Assembly (NCBI RefSeq): GCF_024323335.1
Contig: NC_066585.1
Span: 339,885,346-339,949,345 of the forward strand
DNA: 64,000 nucleotides
Direction: 5' to 3'
Source of the DNA: Lathyrus oleraceus
Lineage: Eukaryota; Streptophyta; Magnoliopsida; Fabales; Fabaceae
Below, piece after piece: positions 36,973 to 47,738 of this stretch; the stretch's first letter is position 1, and the number at the start of each line of letters is the position of its first letter. The notes under the pieces are model-generated. The model made no database searches, had not been told where the DNA came from, and worked only from the letters and a program-made list of their open reading frames with translations. The position numbers and the translations under genes are program-made.

Positions 36973-38151
36973 TCAATCTTCCTCCTCATGGCCACCACCA
37001 ACGGATCCAAGGACATCCTACATCTCATCGTCATGGTTCGCACCACCTCCTGCACCCCCCATAAAAGCTGGCATGCCCTCAGGTCAATTAGCATAAGCAA
37101 CATACTCCTCCTGGGAAGGGAATGTGCGGGCTTCAGGTGCAAGGAAGGTGTTCTGAAATTGTTGCTGCATAGCATCAAAAATGAATGATTGAGACCTCCG
37201 AGAGGCCTCAAAGCTCTCACAGCAATAATTAGCGAACGCCATCTGGTCGAATGCTTGAGTAGTGTGGGCTCGGGGTCTAGAGGACGAAGTCCCAGCTCCT
37301 TCGGCTCTGTCCATCTGGCTCTGGCAAAACCTGTTCAAATAAGCATCATTAATAATACTAGTGATAGACAAATGTACCTCATCCGGAATGGGAACATTTT
37401 CCCTTCGGCAAAGTCCCATAATCAGCCCCGGATATGTAAGAACACCCGCTTTACCACCGAACTTCATTCCGCTAGTAGCCACTTTGCGCATTTCCCCCGC
37501 AATAATGGATGCCATATCAACAGATTTGCCAATCATGATATAGTACAATAAGCATCCTACATCCAAAGGAATAATGGTGTTGTGGCTCCTTGGCCGGATA
37601 TTATTCAAAAGCAGCACCAAATATGCCTTTGCCTCCAGATTCAAACTTTCTCTCTTCCATGACTTTGGGAATCCCTGATCATTTAAATCATACGTCCTTC
37701 CTTCAAGGTATAAGGTAGTGCTCACAGTTGGAAGGTCCCAATCGTTGGCCAATTCTTTGACACGGTACTCGCACCGCCCATTCTCCGCCAAGATGAGAGG
37801 ATTACCTAAATACGCGTTGATCGCGTCTCTACTGAATGAAATGGTCTTTCCTCTCACTCTTGTCTGATAGTGGAATGCCACTCCCTCTTCCAGATGAAGA
37901 GCATTGGCGTAAAACTCACGCACAATGTCATAATTAATTTCCGGCTCCGATTCACAAATCTTATTCCATTTTCTTCGTTCAAAATTCGACACCAACTTCT
38001 GATAAGTTCCACCCGGCGACAAGCGGATAAATCTCTCTGGTTGAATGGTTCGTTTGATCAATTTGTCGAATCTCTTTTCATGCTCATCGCTTGTGAATCA
38101 TCGCACGGAACGAGAAGGACCGGCACCCGTGGTTTTTGTTCGTTTTGACAT
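36973..38151 (-). pseudogene. Athila-B envelope-like / 'putative plant transposon protein' ORF
   Basis: The frame is 393 codons from ATG at 38149-38151 to TGA at 36973-36975. It is closed early by in-frame stops at 38098-38100 (TGA), 37084-37086 (TGA, where Trp is expected) and 37018-37020 (TAG). The domain starts near residue 40 (LVSNFERRKWNKI), with the family signatures IVREFYANAL and FSRDAINAYLG, and ends in an acidic Gly/Glu-rich tail. Athila-C encodes the same family after pol. It is often called envelope-like in Athila elements, but no clear membrane segment is visible and the function is unknown. The ATG directly follows a splice-acceptor-like TTGTTGCAG. Confidence 0.78.
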
Positions 38152-38834
38152 CTGCAACAAAAATCAGAACAACCACACAAAAGCCATAAAAGATGTTAGC
38201 ATTCAAAAGCATAAAACATGAGACTAGAATTTCCCAGTTCGCAGCGCGATAGCCCGTTCGCGGCGTGAACCCTGCGAACCAGGAAAATTCCAGGTGCCTT
38301 CTAGGGTTCCTAATGCTTGCACCTTTCAGCAATCATAACCACAATCTCTAACCTAATCCTAATTTAAATCCACTTCAGACATGCAAGGTTATCTTAAGCA
38401 CCTAAACCAAATTTTTGCAAAACCCTGTTTCACCTAAATGCGGAACAAAAAGGAAAGGAAAGAGAGAGTACACATACCTTGATGAATTTGACTTGGTTCT
38501 TGTTAACAACTTAGGATTTTGGAAATGGAGAGGAAAAGTTTTGATTTTTTTGAAATGGGGCAGTGGTGTTGTTGAAGAAAAGTTTAAGTTTGTGAAAATA
38601 AGAATGAACTGAAAATAACCTAAACAGAACTTAAATGGTTCTGCCACGCTCAGTTCGCTAGGCGAACTCTGTTCGTGGCGCGAACTGAAGTTTTCCATTC
38701 AGTTCGCGAGGTGAAATCTGGTCGCGGGGCGAACTGAAGGAATTTTTGGAAAAATTGTTGGCAGTGGACAGAACTCAATTTTCACAAAAAAGAAACTAGC
38801 AATTAAATTGACAAAAATTTAAAAGCAAACTTAC
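38152..38834 (-). other. Athila-B spacer between pol and envelope-like ORF; candidate intron
   Basis: On the minus strand it begins GTAAGT (38834-38829) two bases after a conserved hairpin and ends TTTTTGTTGCAG directly before the ATG. It contains GC-rich TTCGC/GCGAA words, including the perfect palindrome GTTCGCTAGGCGAAC at 38653-38667. No ORF is supported. The same layout is found in Athila-C (46944-47738). Confidence 0.6.
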
Positions 38835-38836
38835 GG

Positions 38837-38856
38837 TGTTGGGTTGCCTCCCAACA
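38837..38856 (-). other. Conserved post-integrase hairpin (Athila-B copy)
   Basis: A 7-bp perfect stem TGTTGGG / CCCAACA with a 6-base loop (AGGCAA on the minus strand) is preceded by AAGCGCTT and followed two bases later by GTAAGT. Athila-C has the same stem with a different loop. Confidence 0.8.
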
Positions 38857-38898
38857 AGCGCTTTGTTTAACGTCGTTTTGAGATCGACGGTTCAATGA

Positions 38899-39837
38899 TT
38901 AGCTCGGTCCGGCTTTGTTGAGCAAATTACTCAAGGGTTTTGTTATCTTTAAGAGGTCCTTGATGAACCTTCGATAAAATCTGATACCACCCTTTTTCGG
39001 AACTACTTGCATCAGACTCACCCATTCACTATCTGAGATAGAACAAAGCATCCCGGCCTCCAATAGTTTGACAACTTCCTTCTTTTTCAGCACTTGTATC
39101 AATTTATGCTTCTCTTTTTTGGACGAGGTATTGCTAATGATCACCGGTTTGGTACAATCATCACCAAGGAACACATACTTCAAGTGTGGCTCTAGTTTTG
39201 GCTCTTCCCCTTTCTTTGTCATATCCAAGCCTTCATTTGTCTCTTCATGATAAACAATCTCTCCACAAGACTCCAATTCATGCAAAATTACTTCAATCTC
39301 TTTTTCTTCATTTTTCGTCAAAACGTTGTAAGCTCCGATAAGAGATCTTTCTAACGGATTAGAAACATGAACTTGGTTTGCAAGTTCCATTATTTCCTCC
39401 TCGGTGGCATCGATTCGGAAAGAATCATGCTTGTCTTTAGGATGCTTCATGGCTTCAAAAAGATTGAAAGTCACCTCTTCATCTTGCACTCTTACTTTCA
39501 TGAGTCCATCATCAATGTCAATCATCATTCGGGCTGTTTTCATGAATGGTCTTCCAAGAATTAAAGGAGCATCATGATCCTCATCCATATCCACTATCAC
39601 AAAATCTACCAGAAACAAGAATTTGTCCACCTTTACTAGCATATCTTGAGCAACTCCATATGGTGAAGTGGTAGATTTATCGGCTAGTTGTAAAGTCATC
39701 CTTGTATTTTTGATCTCAATATTTCCCAATCTTTTAACAATGGATAGGGGGATTAAATTGATGCTAAATCCCAAGTCAATCAAGCCATTACTGTTAGATG
39801 CCCAAGTTTTCTTATTTGAGCTATCAAATGTGGGCAT
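38899..39837 (-). pseudogene. pol: Athila-B protease and RT fragments joined by deletion
   Basis: A 313-residue frame holds the protease region (GLIDLGFSINLIPLS, then APLILGRPFMKTARMMIDI) and the linker to RT (YVFLGDDCTKPVIIS). The RT entry (EVVKLLEAGMLCSISDSEW, then VVPKKGG) is followed without a break by the RT C-terminal piece FYRRFIKDLLKITKPLSNLL, so the whole RT catalytic core is deleted. After a stop at 38899 the sequence passes into the post-integrase region, so RNase H and integrase are deleted too. Upstream of GLIDLG the protein does not match Athila-C, and the last 15 codons may stem from another junction. Confidence 0.82.
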
Positions 39838-40027
39838 CTTTCACTCCTTTTTGTCGAAAAAGTGTTTGAAACCGCCCTTGCTTTTGTTGATTTGCAATAC
39901 TATGTGAAATGATCTTGGTACCTTTAATTTGTGTGTTATTGTGCAGGAATTAGGCATGAAAGAGTAGAAAACTAAGGCACAAGAAAGATGGCAAAGGAAC
40001 CAAGAAAGAAAGCAAACATAAGCAAGC

Positions 40028-40374
40028 TCGCTAGGCGAGTGAGGTAGCGAAGTATTCGCTAGGCGAGCACGCAGCGAGATGCCAGCGAACACTCCCAGAC
40101 TTGGACAGAACCAAAAAGATCAAAACTCGATGTGGCGAGGGAAGTAGCGAAGTATTCGCTAGGCGAGCATCCAGCGAGCAAGTAGCGAACACTTCCAGTA
40201 GCAAAAACATCAAGACTCGCTGGAGCAAATGAGAGAAGCGAGGGCTTCGCCTAGCGGAGGATTGTTCGCCTAGCGAACAGATGCAAACTTGTCTGGGATG
40301 ATTCCTCTGGACGCAGGCTCTTCTGGTGACTTATTTTGGGGCTCGCTAGGCGAACCATTCTGCTCGCCTAGCGA
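40028..40374. repeat. Cluster of seven TCGCTAGGCGA-type inverted repeats in the Athila-C LTR
   Basis: TCGC-TAG-GCGA or its reverse complement occurs at 40028, 40056, 40157, 40248 (one mismatch), 40266, 40343 and 40364. Flanking bases often extend the symmetry (TTCGC...GCGAA or CTCGC...GCGAG). Extra half-sites (AGCGAA, AGCGAG) lie between. The cluster ends about 25 bp upstream of the TATA box. Confidence 0.95.
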
Positions 40375-40398
40375 GCATGACAGCTCAGCAACCATTTC

Positions 40399-40407
40399 TA
40401 TAAGTAG
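40399..40407 (+). promoter_or_regulatory. Likely TATA box of Athila-C LTR
   Basis: TATAAGTAG in TTTCTATAAGTAGTATG, directly downstream of the palindrome cluster and followed by a C/T-rich stretch, as expected near a transcription start. Confidence 0.6.
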
Positions 40408-41255
40408 TATGTGCTACTTTTTGGAACACTTTCTTTTTATCATCTTTTTACTTGTTTTTTGCTAGGAGGTGATTTTTGTGCCCTAAAAACCCCATTTCTC
40501 ATTCTTCTTCTTCTCTTGACAATATTTTACAAAAAGAAGGTGGATTCCCATCCAATCTCGATTCTTCGACTCGGATGTTGATCAACCTTCTTCCGAAACT
40601 TATTGTTCAAGCTACCATGAAAATGAGTAGTTAAGTCTTTCATTTTGTCAAGGTTAGATGTAGATGATCATAAGCTTTGTATGTATATGGGTTGATCTTC
40701 ATTTGTAAACTCTTTGATGATGAATGTATGGTGAAAACCTTGTTTTATTGATAACTCTTTGTGTTGGTTTATTATTGAAAGGTGTTTTCCAACTCTTGAC
40801 CTAGGTTTTCATCCATCCTTGTTCTTTAGCTAGAGATAGTTTTGAATGAGTTTGTTCACTAAAAAGTTAAACCTAAAAGTTGTCATTTTGATAGATTGTG
40901 TGAGAAATCAACAATGGATCAAAATGGGAAAAACCCACAATGTGTGTTAGAAATAAACACATTGGGAGGATTTGTGAATGTGTTTATCATCTAATGGAGT
41001 TTATGAGTTTTGTTTGATTGAACATATGCATGCAAAATGATCGTCGAACCCTAACTTTGACAATCTTTCTCAAATCGTAAAACCAAAACTTTTACCGCAA
41101 TTTCTTACTTTTTATGCAAGCTACCGTAACCGAAAACTAAAACCCCCTTGTTACTATAAGTTAAGAACTTAACAACTGTCGAATGGCGGCAATATCACAT
41201 AATCCATGTGGAGACGATAAAAAATCCCGATACTCTATCCCTGTTCTAACAAAAT

Positions 41256-41273
41256 GGCGCCGTTGCCGGGGAT
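41256..41273 (+). other. Athila-C primer binding site (tRNA-Asp type)
   Basis: TGGCGCCGTTGCCGGGGA, identical to the Athila-A site and complementary to the 3' end of plant tRNA-Asp. Confidence 0.92.
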
Positions 41274-41378
41274 TGTGAATTGATATTGCGAGCATCGCAA
41301 TAGTTGCTGAATTTTTAACTTCTGAATTTTTGACTTGTGCTTGTTAATTTGTTTGGTTTAGTGTGCAACTTTCATTTT

Positions 41379-44300
41379 ATGCGAGGGCAGGTTCCTGAGG
41401 ACCAACTACTTTTTGATCCCGAGATCGAAAGAACCGCAAGGAGACTGAATAGCAGAACGAGACGAAGGAGGCAACAAGCTAGACAACGACAAGAACAAGG
41501 AGAAGGTTCTTCTACAACACACCCACCACCTTTCACACCTATCATGGATCCACCACCACCACCGCCCGTTTCCACACCATGTGTCAACAGTCCGAGGAAT
41601 ACAGCTCAGTTTTCTAACCACACGGGAAGGCAAGCCGAGATGAAGACGGGAACTCTTAACTTGCTATACGGAAGTTCATTCACCGAAATGGACCATGAAG
41701 ACCCCTTTGCTTTTCTCACCAAATTTTATGAGATAGCATTGGCAGCCGGAGTTGATCAAGCTCAAGAGCTACCGTTGTTCAAAAGACTATTTCCTTATGC
41801 TTTGCTCGGCAAAGCCAAAGATTGGTACTTGGATCAAACACCTGCAGTCATGACGGATTGGGACGTGTTGGAAGAGAAGTTCATTGAAAGATTTTTCTCC
41901 CACAACCGGTTCATGGAATCCAAAACGGCTATCTCCGTGTTTTCGCAAGGAGCCAACGAATCATTGAATGAGGCATGGGAAAGATTTAAATCCATGCTTC
42001 GAAAGTGCAAAGGGCATGGTTTTGACGAATTGATGCAAATCCACATTTTCAAGAATGGCCTTCAACCTAATTGCAAGACTTTATTGGATGCTACCTCGGG
42101 TGGTTCTTTGTTGTCTAAAAGTGTCGCCGAAGCTACTGATATCATTAACCGTATGGATCTAAATGACCTCCAAAGTCAAAGTAGAGGCAACACTTTGAAG
42201 AAACCGGGAGTGCTAGAACTTGGGACAAACGATGCTATTCTTGCCCAAAATAAACTCATTTCACAACAAGTTGAACTCTTAACTCAACAAATAAAAGAGT
42301 TGAAAGAGCCTTCAAAAGCTAAACAAATAGCTTGTTGTGGGCTTTGCAAGGGTGATCATGACACCGGGTTTTGTCCACCTCCCGGGTTCGAAGAGGTGAA
42401 TTACATGGCGAACCAACGAGACTACCAATCGAGGCAACAACAACAACAACCGTATCAACAACATCCTCAAAATCAACAACAACACTTTCAAGGGAATCAA
42501 GGGTTCCAACCAAGGGCTAACTATCACCATAACCAAGGTTATAGGGGTGGTACCTCTAGCCGTCAAAATCCTTACCAACCTCAACAACCGCCGGTCGTGA
42601 CTTCAAAGTTAGAAGAGACATTGACACAATTTATGCAATTGTCGATGGCTAATCAAAAGAGCAACGATGCGGCAATCAAAAATCTCGAAACTCAAGTCGT
42701 TCAACTTGCTAAACAACTAACGGAACAACAACTCGGACCATCTATTTCGGCGAACACGCAAACGAATCCAAAAGAGCATTGTAAAGCGATAACGACGAGA
42801 AGTGGAAGGGAGTTGATTAGTGAGAGTGAAAAAAGAGATGAGAGTGAAAAAAGAGAGGATGAGAAAAAAGATGAGGAGAAAAAAATAGAGGATAACATTG
42901 ATGTTGAAGTTGGGGAGTGGAGTGAGGAAGAAGTTGAAAAGAATGAAAAAAATGGTGAAGTAGAAAATAAAGAAAGTGTGGAAGTTGAAAAAAATAAGAG
43001 TGATGAAGTGAAGGAGGGAGTAAAAAAGAAAAGAGAGAGGAATTCTAGAGTTTCTAAAGGAAAGGAGGTAGTGGGCGCTACTCCAATCCAAAACCTTCTG
43101 TATCCACATGCTCCATCTAAGAGGGAGAATGAACGGCATTACGCCCGGTTCATGGATATATTCAAACAACTTCAAGTGAACATTCCGTTTGCCGAAGCAT
43201 TGGAGCAAATGCCTAAGTATGCGAAATTCATGAAAGACATACTTACTAAAAAGCGGAGGTACACGGAATCGGAGACAATTGTCCTAGATGCTAGTTGTAG
43301 TGCAATTTTCCAACGGACGCTTCCGAGAAAAGAGGTTGACCCGGGACGAGTTACTTTGCCGGTTACAATTAGTGATGTCTATGTCGGAAAAGGGCTAATT
43401 GATTTGGGGTCAAGCATTAATCTAATACCATTGTCTATTGCGAAGAGGCTTGACAATATTGAAATGAAGGTCATCCGGATGACTTTGCAATTGGACGATA
43501 AGTCGACTACCCATCCTCATGGGTTAGCCCAAGATGTATTGGTCAAAGTTGACAAATTCTTCTTCCCGGTTGATTTCATTGTGATTGATATGGAAGAGGA
43601 TGATGATGCTCCGCTTATTCTTGGCCGACCGTTCATGAAAATCGCACGCATGATGATTGACGTTGACGACGGTTTGATGAAAGTAAGGGTCCAAAATGAA
43701 AAAGTTACTTTTGATCTATTCGAAGCCATGAAGCATTCAAAGGATAGTCGTGATAGCTTTCGCATTGATGTGATCAAAGAGGCAACTTTTGAAGTTTCTA
43801 AACATATTCATGAGATATCTCCTATGGAGTTAGCTCTTGATGAATCCTTTGAAGTTTTCACAAATGAAGAAGAGCAAGCTCTTGATGAATGCCTAAGGGA
43901 ACTTGATAGTCTAAAAGAGTTACATCCGTGGGAAGTTGAGGAGGAAGTATTGAAGAAGGAGGTTAATGAAGAAAAATCGCCGATTGAATTGAAAATGTTA
44001 CCTTCTAATTTGAAGTATGCATTCCTCGACGAGACCGAAGCAAAGCCGGTTATCATAAGCAATCTTTTGTCAAAGAATGAAGAAGCCCGTTTGATCAATG
44101 TTTTGAAAAAGAATCAAGAAGCCATGGGTTGGACTCTTTCCGATCTTAAAGGAATTAGTCCTTCCTATTGCGTGCACAAGATCTTAATGGAAGAGGACTT
44201 TAAGCCGGTAGCTCAACCGCAATTCCGCTTAAATCCTACTATGAAGGAAGTTGTTAGAAAGGAGGTTGTTAAGTTGCTGGATGCGGGAATGATTTACCCG

Positions 44301-46879
44301 ATTTCGGATAGCCCATGGGTTAGTCATGTACATGTGGTTCCGAAGAAAGGTGGCATTACAGTGATTCGAAATGAAAAGGATGAGTTGATCCCGACAAAAG
44401 TGGCAACGGGGTGGCGTATGTGCATTGATTATAGGTGGTTGAATACCGCAACTCGAAAGTATCACTTTCCACTCCCGTTCATGGATCAAATGCTAGAAAG
44501 ACTTTCTGAGCAACAATACTATTGTTTCTTAGATGGCTATTCCGAGTATAACCAAATTGTGGTTGACCCGACCGATCATGAAAAAACGGCTTTCACATGT
44601 CCTTTTGGAATTTTCGCATACCGTAAAATGCCCTTTGGGTTGTGCAATGCACCGGCGACTTTCCAAAGATGTGTGCAAGCTATTTTTTCCGACCTTATCG
44701 AGAAAACAATGGAAGTCTTTATGGACGACTTCTCCGTATTTGGTGGTTCCTTTGGTCTATGCTTGGACAACTTGGGAACGGTTCTTGAAAGATGTGTGAA
44801 GACAAATCTTGTTCTTAATTGGGAGAAGTGCCACTTCATGGTGATCGAGGAGATAGTGCTTGGCCATAAAGTCTCTTCAAGAGGGCTTGAAGTTGATCGT
44901 GCTAAAGTTGAAGTGATTGAAAAGTTGCCTCCTCCGGTGAATTTGAAGGGAGTCCGAAGCTTTTTGGGGCACGCTGGTTTCTATCGGTGCTTTATCAAAG
45001 ACTTCTCAAAGGTAGCTAGGCCTTTGAGTAACTTGCTAGCTAAGGATCAGGTATTTCTTTTAACTGATGAGTGTTTACAAGCTTTTGAAATTTTAAAGGA
45101 AAAATTGGTTACCGCTCCAATTATAGTCGCTCCAAATTGGAATTTAAATTTTGAGCTCATGTGTGATGCAAGCGACTATGCAATCGGAGCGGTATTAGGC
45201 CAAAGAAAAGAGAAAAAATTTCATGCGATACACTACGCAAGTAAAGTTCTTAATAAGGCTCAAGTTAACTATGTCACCACTGAAAAAGAATTACTTGCGA
45301 TAGTGTATGCGCTTGAAAAGTTTAGGTCCTATCTTATTGGTTCCAAGGTCATAGTGTATACCGACCACTCGGCGATTAAATATTTGCTCACCAAACCGGA
45401 CTCGAAGCAAAGGCTCATCCGTTGGATCCTCTTGTTGCAAGAATTTGATGTTGAAATCAAAGACAAGAAAGGATCGGAAAATTTGGTGGCGGATCATTTA
45501 TCTCGCTTAGTTAATGTGGAGGTTACCGCTTCCGAGAAGGAAATCCGGGAAGAGTTTCCTGATGAAAAACTTTTCAAAGTTCAAGTTAGGCCGTGGTTTG
45601 CGGACTTTGCGAACCATAAGGCTAGTGGTTTGGTGCCTCCCGACCTAACTTCGAACCAAAAAAGGAAATTTCTCTCGGATGCTAAGTACTACGTATGGGA
45701 TGACCCATACTTGTTTAAATTGGGTGGTGATAACCTTTTGAGAAGGTGTGTTACTGGCGATGAAGCGCAAAGCATTCTTTGGCATTGTCACAACTCGCCT
45801 TACGGCGGACACTACAATGGGGCAAGAACGGCCACTAAAGTCCTTCAGTCAGGATTTTATTGGCCTACTATTTTCAAAGACGCAAATGCCCATGCACAAA
45901 GTTGTGATAGTTGCCAAAGAAGTGGTGAGATTGGTAAGAGACACGAGATGCCTCTCCAAAACATCCAAGAGGTTAAAGTATTCGATAGTTGGGGTATCGA
46001 CTTTGTTGGACCATTCCCACCCTCATATGGTAATGAATATATGCTTGTGGCGGTTGACTATGTTTCTAATGGGTTGAGGCGATTGCCTCACCTCGGGCGG
46101 ATGCTAAAACGGTAATAAATTTTTTGAAGAAAAACATCTTTTCCCGTTTTGGAACCCCCCGTGTGTTGATTAGTGACGGAGGGTCGCACTTTTGTAATGC
46201 ACCGTTAGAAAGCGTTTTGAAACATTACGGTGTATCACATAGAGTGGCGACTCCGTATCACCCACAAGCAAACGGTCAAGCCGAAGTCTCTAATCGTGAG
46301 ATTAAGAGAATTCTTGAAAAAACCGTGTCGAATTCTAAAAAAGAGTGGTCGCAAAAGTTGGATGAAGCTTTATGGGCATACCGTACCGCTTTTAAAGCTC
46401 CAATTGGGCTAACTCCTTTTCAATTGATATTTGGTAAGACTTGCCATTTGCCAGTCAAATTGGAGCACAAAGCTTTGTGGGCTCTGAAATTATTGAACTT
46501 TGATAAGGATTTGGCCGGTGAAAAAAGAAAAGTGCAATTGCTTGAGTTGGAAGAAATGCACAATATCGTATATCACTCGAGCTGGTTGTACAAAGAAAAG
46601 GTGAAAGAGTATCATGACAAAAAGCTTAGGAAGAAGGAATTTGTGCCCGGACAGTTGGTCCTTTTGTTCAATTCTAGGTTGAGGCTATTCCCCGGAAAAT
46701 TGAAATCTAAATGGTCTGGGCCATTTCGTGTCAAAGAAGTCAAAGAGTATGGAGCTGTTGTCATTGAGGACTTGGAGAAGAAAGATAGTTGGACGGTTAA
46801 CGGCCAACGTTTGAAGATTTATCTTGGTGATCTTGTGGATCGCGAGAGCTCTGCAATCTGCTTGGATGCTCCTCTGTGA
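41379..46879 (+). pseudogene. gag-pol: Athila-C gag-pol polyprotein, one frameshift in integrase
   Basis: The ATG at 41379 (MRGQVPEDQL) is chosen because Athila-A gag starts the same way. Order: Arg-rich N-terminus; gag domain (about 41640-42150); zinc-knuckle-like CGLCKGDHDTGFC (about 42340); Gln-rich and Lys/Glu-rich linkers (42430-43060); protease GLIDLGSSINL (about 43395); RT (44230-44790) with LDGYSEYNQ and the catalytic FMDD at about 44716; RNase H (45150-45480) with MCDASDYAIGA and YTDHSAIKYL; integrase zinc region (HCHN ... CDSCQRSG, 45780-45930), first catalytic Asp in WGIDFVGPF (about 45995). A 1-nt loss near 46068 shifts the frame, which stops at 46115. The second frame, open to 46879, has the other two acidic residues (ISDGGSHF, GQAEVSNREI) and the integrase C-terminus. 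The frame is otherwise open for over 1,800 codons. Confidence 0.95.
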
Positions 46880-46916
46880 GCATCTCGAACCGTCGAGCTT
46901 ACCCGACGTCAAACAA

Positions 46917-46949
46917 GCGCTTGTTGGGAGGGACCCCAACATTGTAAGT
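46917..46949 (+). other. Conserved post-integrase hairpin with splice-donor-like GTAAGT (Athila-C copy)
   Basis: AAGCGCTT overlaps a stem TGTTGGG (46922-46928) / CCCAACA (46935-46941) with loop AGGGAC. Two bases later comes GTAAGT (46944-46949). Athila-B has the same stem, spacing and GTAAGT with a different loop. Confidence 0.8.
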
Positions 46950-47738
46950 ATTTACAGCTTTGTGTTGTGTGGTATTGGTATTCAAATTGGTGGAACCTTG
47001 CTGAATTGTGCTGTGCAGTGCTGTTTTGAAAAAAACAAGATCCTGTCATGTTCGCTAGCTGCTCGCTAGGCGAAGACAATAGCAAGACGTTCGCTAGCTC
47101 TTTGCTAGGCGGACGTTGCGTGATAAAACTTTATTTTATTTTTCAGAGGGCCACTCATTTGGGCCCAAAACCCATTTATTTTGTTTTAGTCTGAACATAG
47201 GGTCACGAACTCACTCTCACTTTCACACTTTTCACTTCCATCTCACACAAAAACTTTGAAATCATCCTTGTGCAAACCCTAACTGTTGCATTTCAGAATC
47301 AATCAACCTCTTCAATCAGGTTTGTTCTGTCTCCATTCCTTTGTGCTTTCAATGTTGTAAATTCTGAAGAATGAGTCATTAGGGTTGAATTTGGGAGATT
47401 GGGAGATTGGGTTGAATTTTAGGTTTGCATGTATGTTTAGAACGATTCCTAGCATGTTAAATTACTTTGTTTCTGGAATGGGTATCATTAGACTTTAGAT
47501 TGTCTGAAATTGGATTGTTAATAGTGGAGAACTCAGAATCCCGTAACATTCGCTAGCATCTTCGCTAGGCGAATCTGTGGCGAGCATTCGCTGTCACTTC
47601 GCTAAGCGAACCCGTAGCGAATCTTCGTTGGGTCCTTGCTAAGCGAAGCTGTAGCGACCATGACAGTATCTGGTTTTTCTGTTTTGATTTCTAATATGTT
47701 TTATGGTTGTGTGTTGTTTCTTTTCTATGATTTTACAG
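46944..47738 (+). other. Athila-C spacer between pol and envelope-like ORF; candidate intron
   Basis: It begins GTAAGT and ends with a pyrimidine-rich tract and TTTTACAG directly before ATG (47739-47741). It holds TTCGC-TAG-GCGAA-type words at 47063-47073, 47572-47582 and (TAA centre) 47599-47609. No ORF is supported. Splicing is inferred, not shown. Confidence 0.55.

Larger units (their letters stand above)
34250..39933 (-). mobile_element. Athila-B: deleted Athila-type element (3' half)
   Basis: Read on the minus strand from right to left: protease/RT remnant (39837-38899), conserved post-integrase hairpin (38837-38856), spacer, envelope-like ORF (38151-36973), untranslated region, purine tract and 3' LTR (34250-35454). 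It is interrupted on the right by Athila-C near 39933, so its 5' part probably lies beyond the window. The bases left of the LTR are CATCT; the matching duplication cannot be seen. Most of RT, all of RNase H and all of integrase are missing. Confidence 0.82.
39934..41252 (+). repeat. Athila-C 5' LTR (about 1.32 kb)
   Basis: It ends GTTCTAACA three bases before the primer site, like Athila-A. The start (TGTTATTGTGCAGG, 39934) is inferred because the partner LTR is not present; an error of a few bases is possible. It differs from the Athila-A/B LTR family. The first half carries a cluster of TCGC-TAG-GCGA palindromes (40028-40374). Confidence 0.75.

Noticed and set aside
41256..41273. A tRNA-Asp gene fragment
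   Set aside because: Only the 3' 18 bases in reverse complement are present beside an LTR; it is a primer binding site.
42717..43208. A 163-codon minus-strand ORF inside Athila-C
   Set aside because: Antisense of the Lys/Glu-rich linker; hydrophobic composition follows from the complementary codons.
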